Assembly: GCF_003121985.1 (NCBI RefSeq) | Contig: NZ_QEWP01000006.1 | Coordinates: 220,320-284,319, forward strand | Direction: 5' to 3' | DNA from: Marinilabilia rubra | GTDB lineage: Bacteria; Bacteroidota; Bacteroidia; Bacteroidales; Marinilabiliaceae | Length of the DNA: 64,000 nt | Shown here: piece after piece, positions 37,576 to 47,750 of the stretch | Layout of the letters: each line of letters opens with the position of its first letter | Numbering within the stretch: the stretch's first letter is position 1 | Notes under the pieces: generated by a model | Told to the model about the DNA's origin: nothing | What the model saw: the letters and a program-made list of their open reading frames with translations, nothing else | Database searches by the model: none | Made by a program: the position numbers and the translations under genes

Positions 37576-39453
37576 TTACCTTCCCATAAGCACTAAAAGT
37601 ACATTAATATCACTTGGAGAAACACCGCTAATCCTACTGGCTTGCCCAATGGTTTCAGGATCTATCTTAGATAGTTTTTGTCTGGCTTCAGTACTAATAG
37701 ATTTAATACTATTATAATCAAACTTCCCTTTGATCTTAAGATTCTCCAGCCTCTTTAACTTTTTGGCCATGTTTTTTTCCCTATTAATATACCCTTCATA
37801 CTTAATAGAAATTTCCACACCATCTAAAATTTCAAGTCTCCTATCGTTAGGTAATTCTTCACACAATTCTTTAAAAGCAGAAACACTCTCAACTAATTCC
37901 GGAAGATTAATTTGAGGACGTACAACCAAATCTCTAATTTTTCCTTTTTGCTTGAGTCCGGAGGTACCTTTCATTTTTAACCAATCATTAATTTCATCCG
38001 GAGAAATTCGATAATCTTCCAAAAACCTAAAGATCTTATCTCTCCATTCCTTCTTTTCATTATAAAGTTGAAAACGGTAATCATCTACCAATCCAATTTC
38101 CCTTCCCATTGAAGTCAAACGAATATCGGCATCATCCTGCCTTAATAAAATACGATATTCAGCTCTTGACGTAAACATTCGATAAGGTTCATCGACACCC
38201 TTTGTTACCAAATCATCAATTAACACTCCAATGTAAGCTTCATCCCTGGAAAGAATAAACTCATCCGCACCTTTTAAATGTAGAGCTGCATTGATACCTG
38301 CTACCAATCCTTGGGCCGCTGCTTCTTCATATCCTGTAGTACCATTAATTTGACCGGCAAAATACAAACCTTTTACTTTTTTGGTTTCAAGAGTGTGATA
38401 TAATTGTGTAGGATCGAAAAAATCATATTCAATAGCATAACCGGGCCTAAATATGGAAGCTTTTTCTAATCCAGGTATGGACTTCAAGGCAGCCAATTGT
38501 GTTTCTAAAGGCAGAGAACTACTAAATCCATTCAAGTAAAATTCAATGGTCTCCTCTCCTTCCGGTTCCAAATGTAATTGATGTTCATCTTTCCCTTGAA
38601 AGGTTACAATTTTTGTTTCAATACTGGGACAATATCTGGGCCCAATGCTTTGAATGGTTCCATCGTACATAGGGCTTTGATTAAGCCCTTCCTTAATGCT
38701 TTCATGCACATTAGGATTGGTATAGGTAAGATAACAACTCCTTTGTTTGAGTTTCTTATTACTAACAGGTAAAAAGGAAAATTTATAAAAATCAGTTTCA
38801 CCAGGCTGTTCTTTTACTTTACTAAAATCAACGGTTCTTCCATCAATTCGAACAGGGGTTCCGGTTTTCATTCTCCCGGTTCTAAATCCCCTTTCAAGAA
38901 ATTTATTGGATAAACCTTTGGATGACGGTTCTGAAATCCTCCCTCCCTCCATTTGAACTTTTCCAATATGCATTAATCCATTCAGAAAAGTACCATTGGT
39001 AAGAATCACTTTTTTACAGGTAAAATCAACATTTTGCGCCGTGGAAACAATAAAGGAATCCTCTTTTGAAAAATCAACATCCACTACCGTATCCTGCCAA
39101 AAAAACAAATTATCAGTTTTTTCCAATTGCTTTCTCCATTCAGAGCTAAAAACCATCCTATCGCATTGCGATCTGGGACTCCACATAGCAGGACCTTTAG
39201 ATCGGTTTAGCATACGAAACTGAATGGAAGAGGCATCAGTAACCAATCCCATATATCCTCCAAGTGCATCAATTTCCCGAACAATTTGTCCTTTAGCAAT
39301 ACCTCCAACTGCGGGATTACAGCTCATTTGGGCAACTTTGTTCAAATCCATTGTGATCAACAAAGTTTTTGCTCCAAGTTTTGCTGCTGCAGAGCTTGCT
39401 TCACAACCAGCGTGACCACCTCCTACTACAATAATATCGTAATTGAAATCCAT
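37576..39453 (-). CDS. mnmG: tRNA uridine-5-carboxymethylaminomethyl modification enzyme
   Basis: 625 residues (GidA). With MnmE it installs the carboxymethylaminomethyl group at U34 of certain tRNAs, using FAD and folate. The FAD-binding [10 protein letters not shown] is at 12-21, the MnmG signature [22 protein letters not shown] near 46-67 and GYEEAAAQG near 370. Length is normal. In many bacteria mnmG lies near the replication origin, which agrees with the adjacent parS site. Two candidate -7 boxes lie upstream. Confidence 0.96.
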   Translation of the reverse strand: MDFNYDIIVVGGGHAGCEASSAAAKLGAKTLLITMDLNKVAQMSCNPAVGGIAKGQIVREIDALGGYMGLVTDASSIQFRMLNRSKGPAMWSPRSQCDRMVFSSEWRKQLEKTDNLFFWQDTVVDVDFSKEDSFIVSTAQNVDFTCKKVILTNGTFLNGLMHIGKVQMEGGRISEPSSKGLSNKFLERGFRTGRMKTGTPVRIDGRTVDFSKVKEQPGETDFYKFSFLPVSNKKLKQRSCYLTYTNPNVHESIKEGLNQSPMYDGTIQSIGPRYCPSIETKIVTFQGKDEHQLHLEPEGEETIEFYLNGFSSSLPLETQLAALKSIPGLEKASIFRPGYAIEYDFFDPTQLYHTLETKKVKGLYFAGQINGTTGYEEAAAQGLVAGINAALHLKGADEFILSRDEAYIGVLIDDLVTKGVDEPYRMFTSRAEYRILLRQDDADIRLTSMGREIGLVDDYRFQLYNEKKEWRDKIFRFLEDYRISPDEINDWLKMKGTSGLKQKGKIRDLVVRPQINLPELVESVSAFKELCEELPNDRRLEILDGVEISIKYEGYINREKNMAKKLKRLENLKIKGKFDYNSIKSISTEARQKLSKIDPETIGQASRISGVSPSDINVLLVLMGR

Positions 39454-39478
39454 AAGAACTCAAAAATAAAATAAACCG

Positions 39479-39486
39479 CAAAGTTA
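39479..39486 (-). promoter_or_regulatory. Possible -7 box of mnmG
   Basis: On the minus strand TAACTTTG fits TAnnTTTG, 25 nt before the mnmG start codon. A second fit, TATTTTTG, lies closer to the gene. Tentative. Confidence 0.3.
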
Positions 39487-39495
39487 ACAGTTTTG

Positions 39496-39921
39496 CTAAA
39501 AATTTGTTTCGAAAAACAATAAGGAAAGATTTTCTGCCTTCCGCATTTGTTCCTTTTCTTCTTCGGTTGCGTCCTTGTATCCTATTAAATGAAGAATACC
39601 ATGAATAATGACACGCAATAATTCCTGATGAAAGGAAACATTGTATCGCTCGGCATTAAGACTAACGGTAGGAATACTTATAATAACGTCACCCGAAATT
39701 TTACGGCGGGTAGAATAATCAAAAGTAATAATGTCTGTAGTGTAATCGTGATTAAGATATTCGCGGTTAGTTTTTAAAATATACTCGTCAGAACAAAAAA
39801 CATAGTGAATATCACCACACCTATATCCCTCATTTTCAATAACTTCACAAATCCAACTATCTATCTTATCCTTATCTGGTACATTATAGGAAACATCGTA
39901 TGTAGAAAAGGAAATAGCCAC
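39496..39921 (-). CDS. ybeY: Endoribonuclease YbeY (rRNA maturation)
   Basis: 141 residues. It processes the 16S rRNA 3' end and helps ribosome quality control. The zinc motif reads HGILHLIGYKD: the first two histidines are present, but the third ligand, His in E. coli (GYDH), is Asp here; as I recall this is usual in Bacteroidota. No ATG fits; the frame starts with GTG at 39921, 5 nt after the RsbW-like stop, so translational coupling is likely. It is followed 42 bp later by mnmG. Confidence 0.9.
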   Translation of the reverse strand: MAISFSTYDVSYNVPDKDKIDSWICEVIENEGYRCGDIHYVFCSDEYILKTNREYLNHDYTTDIITFDYSTRRKISGDVIISIPTVSLNAERYNVSFHQELLRVIIHGILHLIGYKDATEEEKEQMRKAENLSLLFFETNF

Positions 39922-39926
39922 GTTAA

Positions 39927-40313
39927 TTAAGTTAAATTGAAAACAATTTTAACTTCATTTCCTTTATCATTGAATTCAACATCATCGGCTAAATGTTTCA
40001 TAAGAAAAATTCCTCGTCCATGAGTCTTTTCAATATTTTCCGGAGTGGTAGGATCAGGTAAACTTTTATAATCAAAGCCAGGACCATTATCAGAGATGAC
40101 AAACTGGATTTCTTTGTCGGAAATTTCATATTCTACCACCACATCCTTATCGCTCTCCAATTTATTACCATGTACAATGGCATTATTTACACCTTCCACA
40201 ACAGCAAGTAATAACTTGCCATATACATCACTATGAATCTCGTACTTGGCGGAAATATCATCTATCAACCTTTCTACAAGGTTAATGTTCTTAATTTCAG
40301 ATTTGAAAACCAT
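39927..40313 (-). CDS. RsbW-like anti-sigma factor/serine kinase ATPase
   Basis: 128 residues from the ATG at 40313; the frame opens earlier with GTG codons. GHKL ATPase motifs are clear: N box EGVNNAIVHGN, G1 box SDNGPGFDY, and G2 box HGRGIFLMKHL. Proteins like this phosphorylate anti-sigma-factor antagonists in partner-switching modules. No antagonist (STAS) or SpoIIE-type phosphatase gene is adjacent, so the partner must be elsewhere. It is paired with ybeY, with a 5-nt gap. Confidence 0.88.
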   Translation of the reverse strand: MVFKSEIKNINLVERLIDDISAKYEIHSDVYGKLLLAVVEGVNNAIVHGNKLESDKDVVVEYEISDKEIQFVISDNGPGFDYKSLPDPTTPENIEKTHGRGIFLMKHLADDVEFNDKGNEVKIVFNLT

Positions 40314-40431
40314 TTTATTCACTACCACAAATTTTGAATCTGGCCCAATTAAAAATTATATCGCTAAATTACACTATTTTATACTTACATCCTTGAAAAG
40401 GGTTTCTAAATTAGTCATATTTTTTTCATAA

Positions 40432-41595
40432 TTAACGTAAAAGCCATTGTTCAGGATCAAGTTTGGTATTCTCTTCCCATATTTCGAAATGTAAAATCTC
40501 TTGCATTTCACTCTCATCGTGATAAACTTTACCAATAACCTGCCCGGAAGCAACAATATCGCCTTTTGTGACGAAAACATCAACTAAATTACCATAAACA
40601 GTTAAATATTTACCATGTCTTACAATAACAGCCTTATTCAAACCAGGTATGGCAGCAACAGTGGAAACTTTTCCGGGATGCACACAAAATACATTTGATT
40701 TCCCGGAAACCTGTATATCAATACCATTATTTTTAATGGTTACATTTTTCAACACTGCATGCCGATGCTCTCCAAATGGGTTAATAATGACACCCTTTTC
40801 AACAGGCCAGGTTAATTTTCCCCTTTGATCAGAAAATTCTGAAGATTCTGCAGCATTAATGTTGACATCCTTTTCAGAAGCAATTAATTCCTTAATTCTG
40901 TTTTCAAGTTCAGCAGCAGCTGCTTGCTTTTCCTTCAAACTTTTTTGAAGCCATTGTTGTTCAGTTTTTAAACGCTGAACCAAGCGGTTCTTTCTGTTTT
41001 TATTGTTTTGCAGCCTGCTAATTTCATTTTCAATGTCTCCCAATACACTTTCCTTTTCAGATTTTTGCTGTTGGATTTCCTTAACAAGCGCTTGCACTTT
41101 GGATTGGGATTCAATTAAAATTTCACCTTGACGCTGTCGATACCGACTATATTCCTTAAACAACCTGTATTTTAAATAGGCCTTGCTAAAATCACCGGAA
41201 CTAAATAAAAACATAAGTTGATTCAGTTCACCTTTCCTTTTGTAAGAATCACGAACGAGGCTGGCATATTCTTTTTTAATCCTATAAATATCGCTCTCCA
41301 GGTCATTGACCAACATTTGATTTACTTCTATTTGATTATCAAGTTGATCAATTTCTTTTTTAAAGTTATTGATAAGTTTTACCCTGGATTGAATTTCCCG
41401 GTCAATCAAATTCAACTCTCTAAGATTATCTGACCTGTTTTCTTTCTTCTCTTCTATTAACCGGGATGTCTCGGATATCTCATTAAGAAGGCTTTCCCGC
41501 TCATCCCGAAGCTTTTCAATACTTTGCCCCGAAACATTAAGGCAAAGAAAAATACCATACCCTAAAACAATAAATTTAGCGATATATTTTCTCAT
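40432..41595 (-). CDS. EnvC-like M23/LytM protein, probably non-catalytic
   Basis: 387 residues from the ATG at 41595. A signal peptide (to about CLNVSGQ) is followed by a long coiled coil (about 25-245) and a C-terminal LytM domain (about 270-387). In the LytM domain the usual zinc ligands are changed: the first HxGxD is KNNGIDI, with Asn for His, and the usual YxHL is YGNL, without His. So it is likely an EnvC-type amidase activator regulated by FtsEX rather than a peptidase; ftsX is in this window. The start overlaps the DUF4292 gene by 20 bp. Confidence 0.88.
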   Translation of the reverse strand: MRKYIAKFIVLGYGIFLCLNVSGQSIEKLRDERESLLNEISETSRLIEEKKENRSDNLRELNLIDREIQSRVKLINNFKKEIDQLDNQIEVNQMLVNDLESDIYRIKKEYASLVRDSYKRKGELNQLMFLFSSGDFSKAYLKYRLFKEYSRYRQRQGEILIESQSKVQALVKEIQQQKSEKESVLGDIENEISRLQNNKNRKNRLVQRLKTEQQWLQKSLKEKQAAAAELENRIKELIASEKDVNINAAESSEFSDQRGKLTWPVEKGVIINPFGEHRHAVLKNVTIKNNGIDIQVSGKSNVFCVHPGKVSTVAAIPGLNKAVIVRHGKYLTVYGNLVDVFVTKGDIVASGQVIGKVYHDESEMQEILHFEIWEENTKLDPEQWLLR

Positions 41596-42412
41596 ACTTA
41601 TTGGGTATTTTAAAAGAAATACCATTATCGTCATTAAATCTTATGTTGCTGTGCGAAATGGTGACGGTTACCTGATTTTGTTGCTCATCGTTTCCAACAA
41701 TTTTAATGGATTCAGGAAAGTATCCAACAATATCCTGCTTAATATATTCGCCATACTTAATGTCCAAATTAATGGATTTTTCCGACAAGGCTAGTTTTGT
41801 CCTGCGCATTAAAAAAAGTGAAGGATCAATCCATATACGCTGATAAACAACATCTTCAAATTGCCTCTTTGAAACTAATTTCTGATATTGCCTTTCCTTC
41901 ATTGAGGATAAAAAATACTGATTTTCATCAATAGAGAAATGGTAATCTTCAAGAGAAATACCTTTCGAAAGATGATAACTAAAAGCCCGGTCAAGCAAAA
42001 TATTCTGAAGCATATCGAAATTCAAATGTGCCCCAAATTTATTATACACCTCATTATAATTACTATAAATAACAACCCGGTTCATCCGGTCAAGTATTCT
42101 TATCCGGTTATCTTCAAATGAAATTCGGGCTAATTCTATCCCCATAGGTGCAAGAACACTAACTCTGATAAAACTATCAGGATAAATAAAAATATTTGAC
42201 CTGAAAGTCTGAATACCTTTTTCAGAATCCATTTTAATACTGGATCTCCGGAAAAAAACATTTTTAATGTTGCTGTTATTTGCCGAAATATTTTCTAATA
42301 CCTCAGCTTGTTTTAACCGTTCAAATTCATTGTCTTGAAAAACAAATTTCCCGGTTTTGCAACCAGAAAAAATCATCAGCAAAAGGACAACAAAAACACT
42401 ATTCCTCCCCAT
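41576..42412 (-). CDS. DUF4292 lipoprotein
   Basis: 278 residues from the ATG at 42412 (MGRNSVFVV), which puts the lipobox MIFSGC at a normal distance; the longer frame to 42463 would bury it. The Cys is followed by KTGKFV. The body is beta-rich, with the DUF4292 pattern RVSVLAPMGIELARISF and LDRMNRVVIYSNYNEVYNKFG, related in fold to the LolA/LolB lipoprotein carriers. Function is not established. It overlaps the genes on both sides by 14-20 bp and belongs to the flippase-dut-TPR-DUF4292-EnvC operon. Confidence 0.85.
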   Translation of the reverse strand: MGRNSVFVVLLLMIFSGCKTGKFVFQDNEFERLKQAEVLENISANNSNIKNVFFRRSSIKMDSEKGIQTFRSNIFIYPDSFIRVSVLAPMGIELARISFEDNRIRILDRMNRVVIYSNYNEVYNKFGAHLNFDMLQNILLDRAFSYHLSKGISLEDYHFSIDENQYFLSSMKERQYQKLVSKRQFEDVVYQRIWIDPSLFLMRRTKLALSEKSINLDIKYGEYIKQDIVGYFPESIKIVGNDEQQNQVTVTISHSNIRFNDDNGISFKIPNKYEKIYR

Positions 42413-44162
42413 CAATAAATTCTTTCTTTTCAATTTTTTCTTTAATAAGTTCAGAATGATCACCTATTTCAATGGCTTTCTTCCATTTTTCAACTGCACC
42501 TTCAACATCTCCGTTTTTAAATAATATATCACCATAATGTTCAATAACAACACCCGATGGTTCTTCTAAATTGTCTACAGCTCGTTCAATAATAAATTTG
42601 GCCTCACTATATCGGCCTTTTTTAAATAAAACCCAGGCATAAGTATCAAGATAAGTAGCATTACCGGGTTCCAATTCAACAGTGCGTGCACTCATATTTT
42701 CGGCTTTATCAAGATTCTCTCCTCTCAAAGCCAGGTAATAACTATAATTATTAAGCACAATAACATCATTTTCGTCTATTTCAAGTGCTTTATCGTAATG
42801 GGAAAAACATTTTTCGATATTACCCAGTGAGTGATAAATATCTCCCAAATAGGCATGAAAACGTCCCTTTAAACCTGGGTTATCTTCAACGTTTTCTAGA
42901 CCTTTCTCCATTGTAGTGGCAGCCCCTTCTAATTTATCCATTTGGAACATAGAAACACCTTGAAAAAGTCTAAAAAGCGGTATTTCTGGAAAAAATTTAA
43001 CAGCTTCGGAGGATTTCTCATAAAGCAAATCATTCTCCTGAATGGAGGAAATCAAAAAGAGATATTCCTGCCAGATTTCAGATTGAGAAGCATCAATATT
43101 TAAAGCCTCTTCAAAAAGATCTTTGGCTTCTTCTTTTTTATTTATTGAGGTAAGAAAATTACCGTAAGCCCCGTAAGTTTTAGCTTCATAAGCATGTGTA
43201 TCAATCAAAATCTCAAAAATTTTTTCAATATCTTTTTGTTTTAGGGGGTTATTTTCCTTCTTCCTTTGAGCTACAAAAGGCATAAATCGTCTAAACTTAC
43301 TATCAAATTCAATATTTTTAGACCCAAAACCTTCAAATAATTCACTTTTAAACCGGGCAGTATCCCCCATCTGCATATAATAATTGGCCATGGAAAAATG
43401 GACTTTTCCATTGTCCTTATCTTTATCCAGCGCCTTTGTATATTGTTCTTTAGCTTTTCTATTATCTCCTTGTTCGAGATAAAAATCACCTAAATAAATG
43501 TGGTAATCACTGTTACCTGGAAATTTTTCTATTAATTTTAAAAGCTCATTTTCAGCTTTTTTAATCTCATCATTTTTTAAATAAATCTGATATTTTTCAA
43601 AAGATAATCCTTCATTAATTCCAACGAGGTTTTCAATTATATTAAGGTTGACCATGGCTTTTTCATACAAACCATTTTGAACCTGAACCTGGGCTACAAA
43701 ATAATAATCATCAACCTCGGGATCATTTAATTCAATTAATCTTTCGGCAATTTTTACAGCTTCCTCTCCTTTGTCATTGTTTTGATAGATCCTTGAAAGT
43801 AAAGTTACGTAATATCTATTTCCGGGACTGTATTTTACAGCCCTATTCATTAGCTTTTCAGCTTCTTCTATATTCTCATTACCGAGTAATAACCTTGATA
43901 GCTCATATGCACAGGAAGAACAAGTTGAATCAATCTTAAGAGCTTCAGCAAAATACATAAAACTCTTATTGGGTTCATTAATTGCTTTATACCTTATCCC
44001 CTCGTAGAAATAATAATTAAATTTTCGTTCTTGTTCATCATTAAGCTGAACATCAACATTGGAAAAATCTAAATTATCGACTTTACCCTCCACCCTACTT
44101 TTTTTAATAACACTACAAGAACTTAAAACAACTATTACCAGTATGTAAAAAACGTTTTTCAT
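42399..44162 (-). CDS. TPR-repeat lipoprotein
   Basis: 587 residues with a lipobox VVLSSC (Cys about residue 16) and about a dozen tetratricopeptide repeats through nearly the whole length (e.g. NYYMQMGD, DIYHSLGNIEKCFSHYDKAL, YLALRGENLDKAENM). It is probably a periplasm-facing scaffold at the outer membrane. Its place between dut and DUF4292/EnvC is a conserved Bacteroidota arrangement, which points to envelope assembly, but the partner is unknown. Confidence 0.88.
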   Translation of the reverse strand: MKNVFYILVIVVLSSCSVIKKSRVEGKVDNLDFSNVDVQLNDEQERKFNYYFYEGIRYKAINEPNKSFMYFAEALKIDSTCSSCAYELSRLLLGNENIEEAEKLMNRAVKYSPGNRYYVTLLSRIYQNNDKGEEAVKIAERLIELNDPEVDDYYFVAQVQVQNGLYEKAMVNLNIIENLVGINEGLSFEKYQIYLKNDEIKKAENELLKLIEKFPGNSDYHIYLGDFYLEQGDNRKAKEQYTKALDKDKDNGKVHFSMANYYMQMGDTARFKSELFEGFGSKNIEFDSKFRRFMPFVAQRKKENNPLKQKDIEKIFEILIDTHAYEAKTYGAYGNFLTSINKKEEAKDLFEEALNIDASQSEIWQEYLFLISSIQENDLLYEKSSEAVKFFPEIPLFRLFQGVSMFQMDKLEGAATTMEKGLENVEDNPGLKGRFHAYLGDIYHSLGNIEKCFSHYDKALEIDENDVIVLNNYSYYLALRGENLDKAENMSARTVELEPGNATYLDTYAWVLFKKGRYSEAKFIIERAVDNLEEPSGVVIEHYGDILFKNGDVEGAVEKWKKAIEIGDHSELIKEKIEKKEFIDGEE

Positions 44163-44197
44163 TAAATTCAGCTTATTTTCTCTACGTATTTAAAAAG

Positions 44198-44632
44198 TTA
44201 GACGCCGGTATGTCCAAAACCGCCTTCACCCCTGATGGTTTCAGTCAATTCTTCTACTGTATCCCATTCAAAAGTTTCATAACGATGAATAACCATCTGA
44301 CAAATCCTGTCTCCATTATTGATTTCAAATTCATCATTAGACAAATTGACCAAAATAACTTTTATCTCTCCCCGGTAGTCACTATCGATGGTGCCAGGGG
44401 AATTAAGAACTGTAATTCCACTTTTGGCAGCCAAACCGCTTCTGGGGCGTATTTGTGCCTCAGTACCCTTAGGTAATTCAATAAATAAACCTGTTGGAAC
44501 CATAGCTCTTTCAAGTGGTTTGAGACGAACAGATTGTTTTAAAAAAGCTCTTAAATCCACACCGGCAGACCCTTCTGTTGCAAATTCAGGGACTTCGTTG
44601 TTACTCCGGTTGACTAATTTTATCTTTATCAT
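44198..44632 (-). CDS. dut: dUTP diphosphatase
   Basis: 144 residues of the trimeric dUTPase family. It hydrolyses dUTP to dUMP and keeps uracil out of DNA. The five motifs are recognisable: [42 protein letters not shown] and the C-terminal [10 protein letters not shown]. Its start lies inside the end of the flippase gene (32-bp overlap), so the two are likely translationally coupled. Confidence 0.96.
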   Translation of the reverse strand: MIKIKLVNRSNNEVPEFATEGSAGVDLRAFLKQSVRLKPLERAMVPTGLFIELPKGTEAQIRPRSGLAAKSGITVLNSPGTIDSDYRGEIKVILVNLSNDEFEINNGDRICQMVIHRYETFEWDTVEELTETIRGEGGFGHTGV

Positions 44633-46070
44633 ACCTCTTAATTACAAAAAATGAACCAATAAATAAAGCAAATATAACTGCTTTAAAAAGATAGGAAAAA
44701 AATTGTTCTTCTATGTTGATCTCTTTTGCTGCAAAAAAAACAATTGCAGCCAAAACAAAATATATTAAATACTTCCTGGGCTGATAAGGAACCGGATAAT
44801 GCTTATGACCGATAATCCATGAAACAACCATCATAACAAAATATCCAACTAAAAGTGCAATAGCTGAACCCAAAACTCCTATTTCAGGAACAAGAAGGAT
44901 ATTTAAAATGACAGTAAGTCCTGCACCAATGGTTCCGAAAATAGCTCCGATCCAGGTTTTATCAGTTAACTTATACCAAAGAGACAAATTGAAATAAATA
45001 CCATAAAACAGCAAAGCTAAAAGAATAACAGGAATAATGTTATTACCAGCTATATATTCCTGGGTTAGAACGATATTAATAACGTCAAGAAAGAGCGTAA
45101 CGCCCAAAAAAATTATTAAACCAAAAAAGATAAAATAATCCATCACCAAAGCATAACTCTTCATACCCTTTTCCTTGTTTTTAAAGAAAAAAGGTTCGAA
45201 AGCAAATCGAAACGATTGGGTAAATAAACTCATCAATACACCAATCTTAAAATTAGCACCATAAACAGCTAATTCACTAAAACCACTGTTTTTTAATAAA
45301 GCAGGAAGTAGAATTTTATCGATATTTTGAGTAATCATTCCTGTAATCCCAACAAACAACACAGGCAATGAATACACCATAATGGGTTTTAAAATAGAAA
45401 AATCTACGTGTGAACCTATGTGAAAGATCTGAGGTATTAATAGCAAAAAGGTGATAACACTGCTTAAGGCATTACTAAGAAATACATAAAAAACACCATT
45501 AAACTTTTGGTAAATAAGCACAAAATCTCCTTCAAGAATGTTTTGTTTTATCAGATAAGGAATTAGTAACAGAAACAGTAAATTAAAAAAGATGTTGCTC
45601 CCTATGTTCACAAGTTTAATAATACCAAATTTAACGGGACGGTTTTTAAGCCTGAGCCTTGCAAAAGGAAGAGCAATAAAAGAATCAATACCAAGGATTA
45701 AAAAAACCAATAAAATAGCCAGAGCATGATCACCTCCATAAAATAAATCACTTACGGTACCATTTAGGAAAAATCCAAGTAAAACGAATGTGCCACTGGT
45801 AATTGCAAGTAACGAAATCAGGGTTTTAAAAATTGAATTCTCCTGATAACCTTTTCCTGAAAACCTAAAGAAACCGGTTTCAAGACCATAGGTCAATACA
45901 ACAAGTAAAACAGAAATAACAGCATAAAAGTTAACAACAACACCGTACTCATAAGTAGTTAAAGTCCTGATATAAAATGGCATCAAAAACCAGTTCAGCA
46001 ATCTCCCGAGCATGGTAGATGCGCCATAGATCATGGTTTCTCCGGCAAGTTTTTTAAGACTTAGAGACAT
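44601..46070 (-). CDS. Polysaccharide flippase/lipid transporter, Wzx/MATE-like
   Basis: 489 residues with 13-14 predicted membrane helices. The N-terminal [21 protein letters not shown] and the alternating helices match the oligosaccharide flippase (Wzx/MVF) superfamily. It should move undecaprenyl-linked sugars or a related lipid across the inner membrane. No glycosyltransferase cluster surrounds it; it heads the dut-TPR-DUF4292-EnvC group, as often in Bacteroidota, so a general envelope role is possible. Confidence 0.87.
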   Translation of the reverse strand: MSLSLKKLAGETMIYGASTMLGRLLNWFLMPFYIRTLTTYEYGVVVNFYAVISVLLVVLTYGLETGFFRFSGKGYQENSIFKTLISLLAITSGTFVLLGFFLNGTVSDLFYGGDHALAILLVFLILGIDSFIALPFARLRLKNRPVKFGIIKLVNIGSNIFFNLLFLLLIPYLIKQNILEGDFVLIYQKFNGVFYVFLSNALSSVITFLLLIPQIFHIGSHVDFSILKPIMVYSLPVLFVGITGMITQNIDKILLPALLKNSGFSELAVYGANFKIGVLMSLFTQSFRFAFEPFFFKNKEKGMKSYALVMDYFIFFGLIIFLGVTLFLDVINIVLTQEYIAGNNIIPVILLALLFYGIYFNLSLWYKLTDKTWIGAIFGTIGAGLTVILNILLVPEIGVLGSAIALLVGYFVMMVVSWIIGHKHYPVPYQPRKYLIYFVLAAIVFFAAKEINIEEQFFSYLFKAVIFALFIGSFFVIKRYDKDKISQPE

Positions 46071-46091
46071 TATATTTAGTTAAAAGGATAA

Positions 46092-47111
46092 TTAAAAAAG
46101 CGAAGCCTGACTTGAACCGGGTTCTCTTCCAAAATGCCGGTAAGCCATTGGGGTAATCATTCTGCCACGAGGGGTCCTTTTCATAAAGCCCTCTTTTATT
46201 AAAAAAGGTTCATAAACTTCTTCAATGGTACCTGAATCTTCCCCAATAGCAGTAGCAATGGTGGTAAGTCCTACAGGGCCTCCATCAAATTTATCCATTA
46301 CTGTAAACAATATCTTATGGTCCATTTGATCGAGACCGTATTGATCAATATTAAGCGCTTCAAGACTCATTTTGGTAATGGGCATATCAATTGTGCCATC
46401 ACCTTTTACCAAAGCAAAATCCCTTACTCTCCGTAGCAATGCATTGGCGATACGCGGTGTCCCCCTGCTCCTTCTTGAAATCTCAGCAGCAGCATCTGAT
46501 AAAATGGGCACATCCAAAATATCGGAGGACCGTTTAACAATCCCTTTTAATACATCCACATCATAGTATTCAAGGTGACAATTAATTCCAAAACGTGCGC
46601 GCAGAGGACTGGTGAGTAATCCACTACGTGTGGTAGCACCAATTAAAGTAAATGGATTAAGCTCAATTTGAATACTTTTAGCTCCGGGACCTTTGTCAAT
46701 AACGATATCGATACGGAAATCCTCCATAGCTGAGTATAAATATTCCTCAACAATTGGACTAAGCCGGTGGATCTCATCGATAAAAAGGACATCATTTGGT
46801 TCAAGGGAGGTAAGAATTCCGGCTAAATCTCCGGGTTTATCAAGAACAGGTCCGCTGGTTAATTTAAACCCAACTCCTAATTCATGAGAAATAATATTTG
46901 AAAGAGTAGTTTTCCCTAACCCCGGTGGGCCGTGAAGCAAAACATGATCAAGCGCATCTCCTCTCATAAGGGCAGCCTGAACAAATATTTCAAGGTTTTC
47001 AACAACTTTAAACTGCCCACGGAAATCATTAAACGAAAGCGGTCGTAATTTTTGTTCTACATCAGGTTCACGAGCCGGTTCATCCCCGGCATTCCGAATA
47101 TCAAAATCCAT
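46092..47111 (-). CDS. ruvB: Holliday junction helicase subunit RuvB
   Basis: 339 residues. The AAA+ motor drives branch migration with RuvA. Walker [10 protein letters not shown], Walker B FIDEIHRL, sensor GATTRSGLL and the C-terminal winged helix TPRGRMIT are all present. It lies 21 bp upstream of the flippase gene and 9 bp downstream of the receiver gene, so it probably belongs to the same long transcript. ruvA and ruvC are not nearby. Confidence 0.97.
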   Translation of the reverse strand: MDFDIRNAGDEPAREPDVEQKLRPLSFNDFRGQFKVVENLEIFVQAALMRGDALDHVLLHGPPGLGKTTLSNIISHELGVGFKLTSGPVLDKPGDLAGILTSLEPNDVLFIDEIHRLSPIVEEYLYSAMEDFRIDIVIDKGPGAKSIQIELNPFTLIGATTRSGLLTSPLRARFGINCHLEYYDVDVLKGIVKRSSDILDVPILSDAAAEISRRSRGTPRIANALLRRVRDFALVKGDGTIDMPITKMSLEALNIDQYGLDQMDHKILFTVMDKFDGGPVGLTTIATAIGEDSGTIEEVYEPFLIKEGFMKRTPRGRMITPMAYRHFGREPGSSQASLF

Positions 47112-47120
47112 CTCACTTTT

Positions 47121-47510
47121 TTAAACCGAAGTCATTTCAAAACCAAAACTGCTGATAATTTCCTGAAACTTCTCAATGTCAAAAGGTTTGGCCATATATT
47201 CATCCATCCCCTCACTCAAACACTTATCCCTGTCGGCATCATAGGTATTGGCAGTAAGTCCGATAATAATGTTTTTATCTGCTCTGTCCCTTTCCCGATC
47301 CCTGATACTTCGGGTGGCTTCAAGACCATCCATTACTGGCATCATAAGATCCATAAGAATAATATCGTAACTTCTGGAATCTAATTTATCTAAGGCTTCC
47401 TTTCCGTTATTGGCAACATCGATGTTGAATCCATACTTCGATAAAGTAAGAAATATGAGTTTCTGATTCAAAACATTATCCTCTACAAGTAAAAGCGTTA
47501 TCCCATCCAT
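47121..47510 (-). CDS. Stand-alone response regulator receiver
   Basis: 129 residues, only a CheY-type receiver domain. Acidic pocket LLVEDN, phosphorylation Asp about residue 55 in IILMDLMMPVMDG, Thr in IGLTANTYD and Lys in MAKPFD are intact. It has no output domain and no adjacent kinase. It is probably a phosphate shuttle for a hybrid histidine kinase encoded elsewhere. It is 9 bp upstream of ruvB. Confidence 0.93.
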   Translation of the reverse strand: MDGITLLLVEDNVLNQKLIFLTLSKYGFNIDVANNGKEALDKLDSRSYDIILMDLMMPVMDGLEATRSIRDRERDRADKNIIIGLTANTYDADRDKCLSEGMDEYMAKPFDIEKFQEIISSFGFEMTSV

Positions 47511-47750
47511 TTAAAAGCATTTTATACCCGGTAAATCCGGTAAAGCGGATTGAAATAAATGATTAAATCCGAATACATAACACAGAAATAAAAACAACTC
47601 CTGCAAATATTCTTAAACGCTAAAGTTAAAAAAATATAGCCGAAAAAAGGGTGTGATTACAAAAAACAAGGCTCAGGTATAAAAAGTTTTTTGCATCAAA
47701 AAAATTCAAGTGCCAATTTAACAGTAAGATAAAAACATTTCTAAAAAAAT

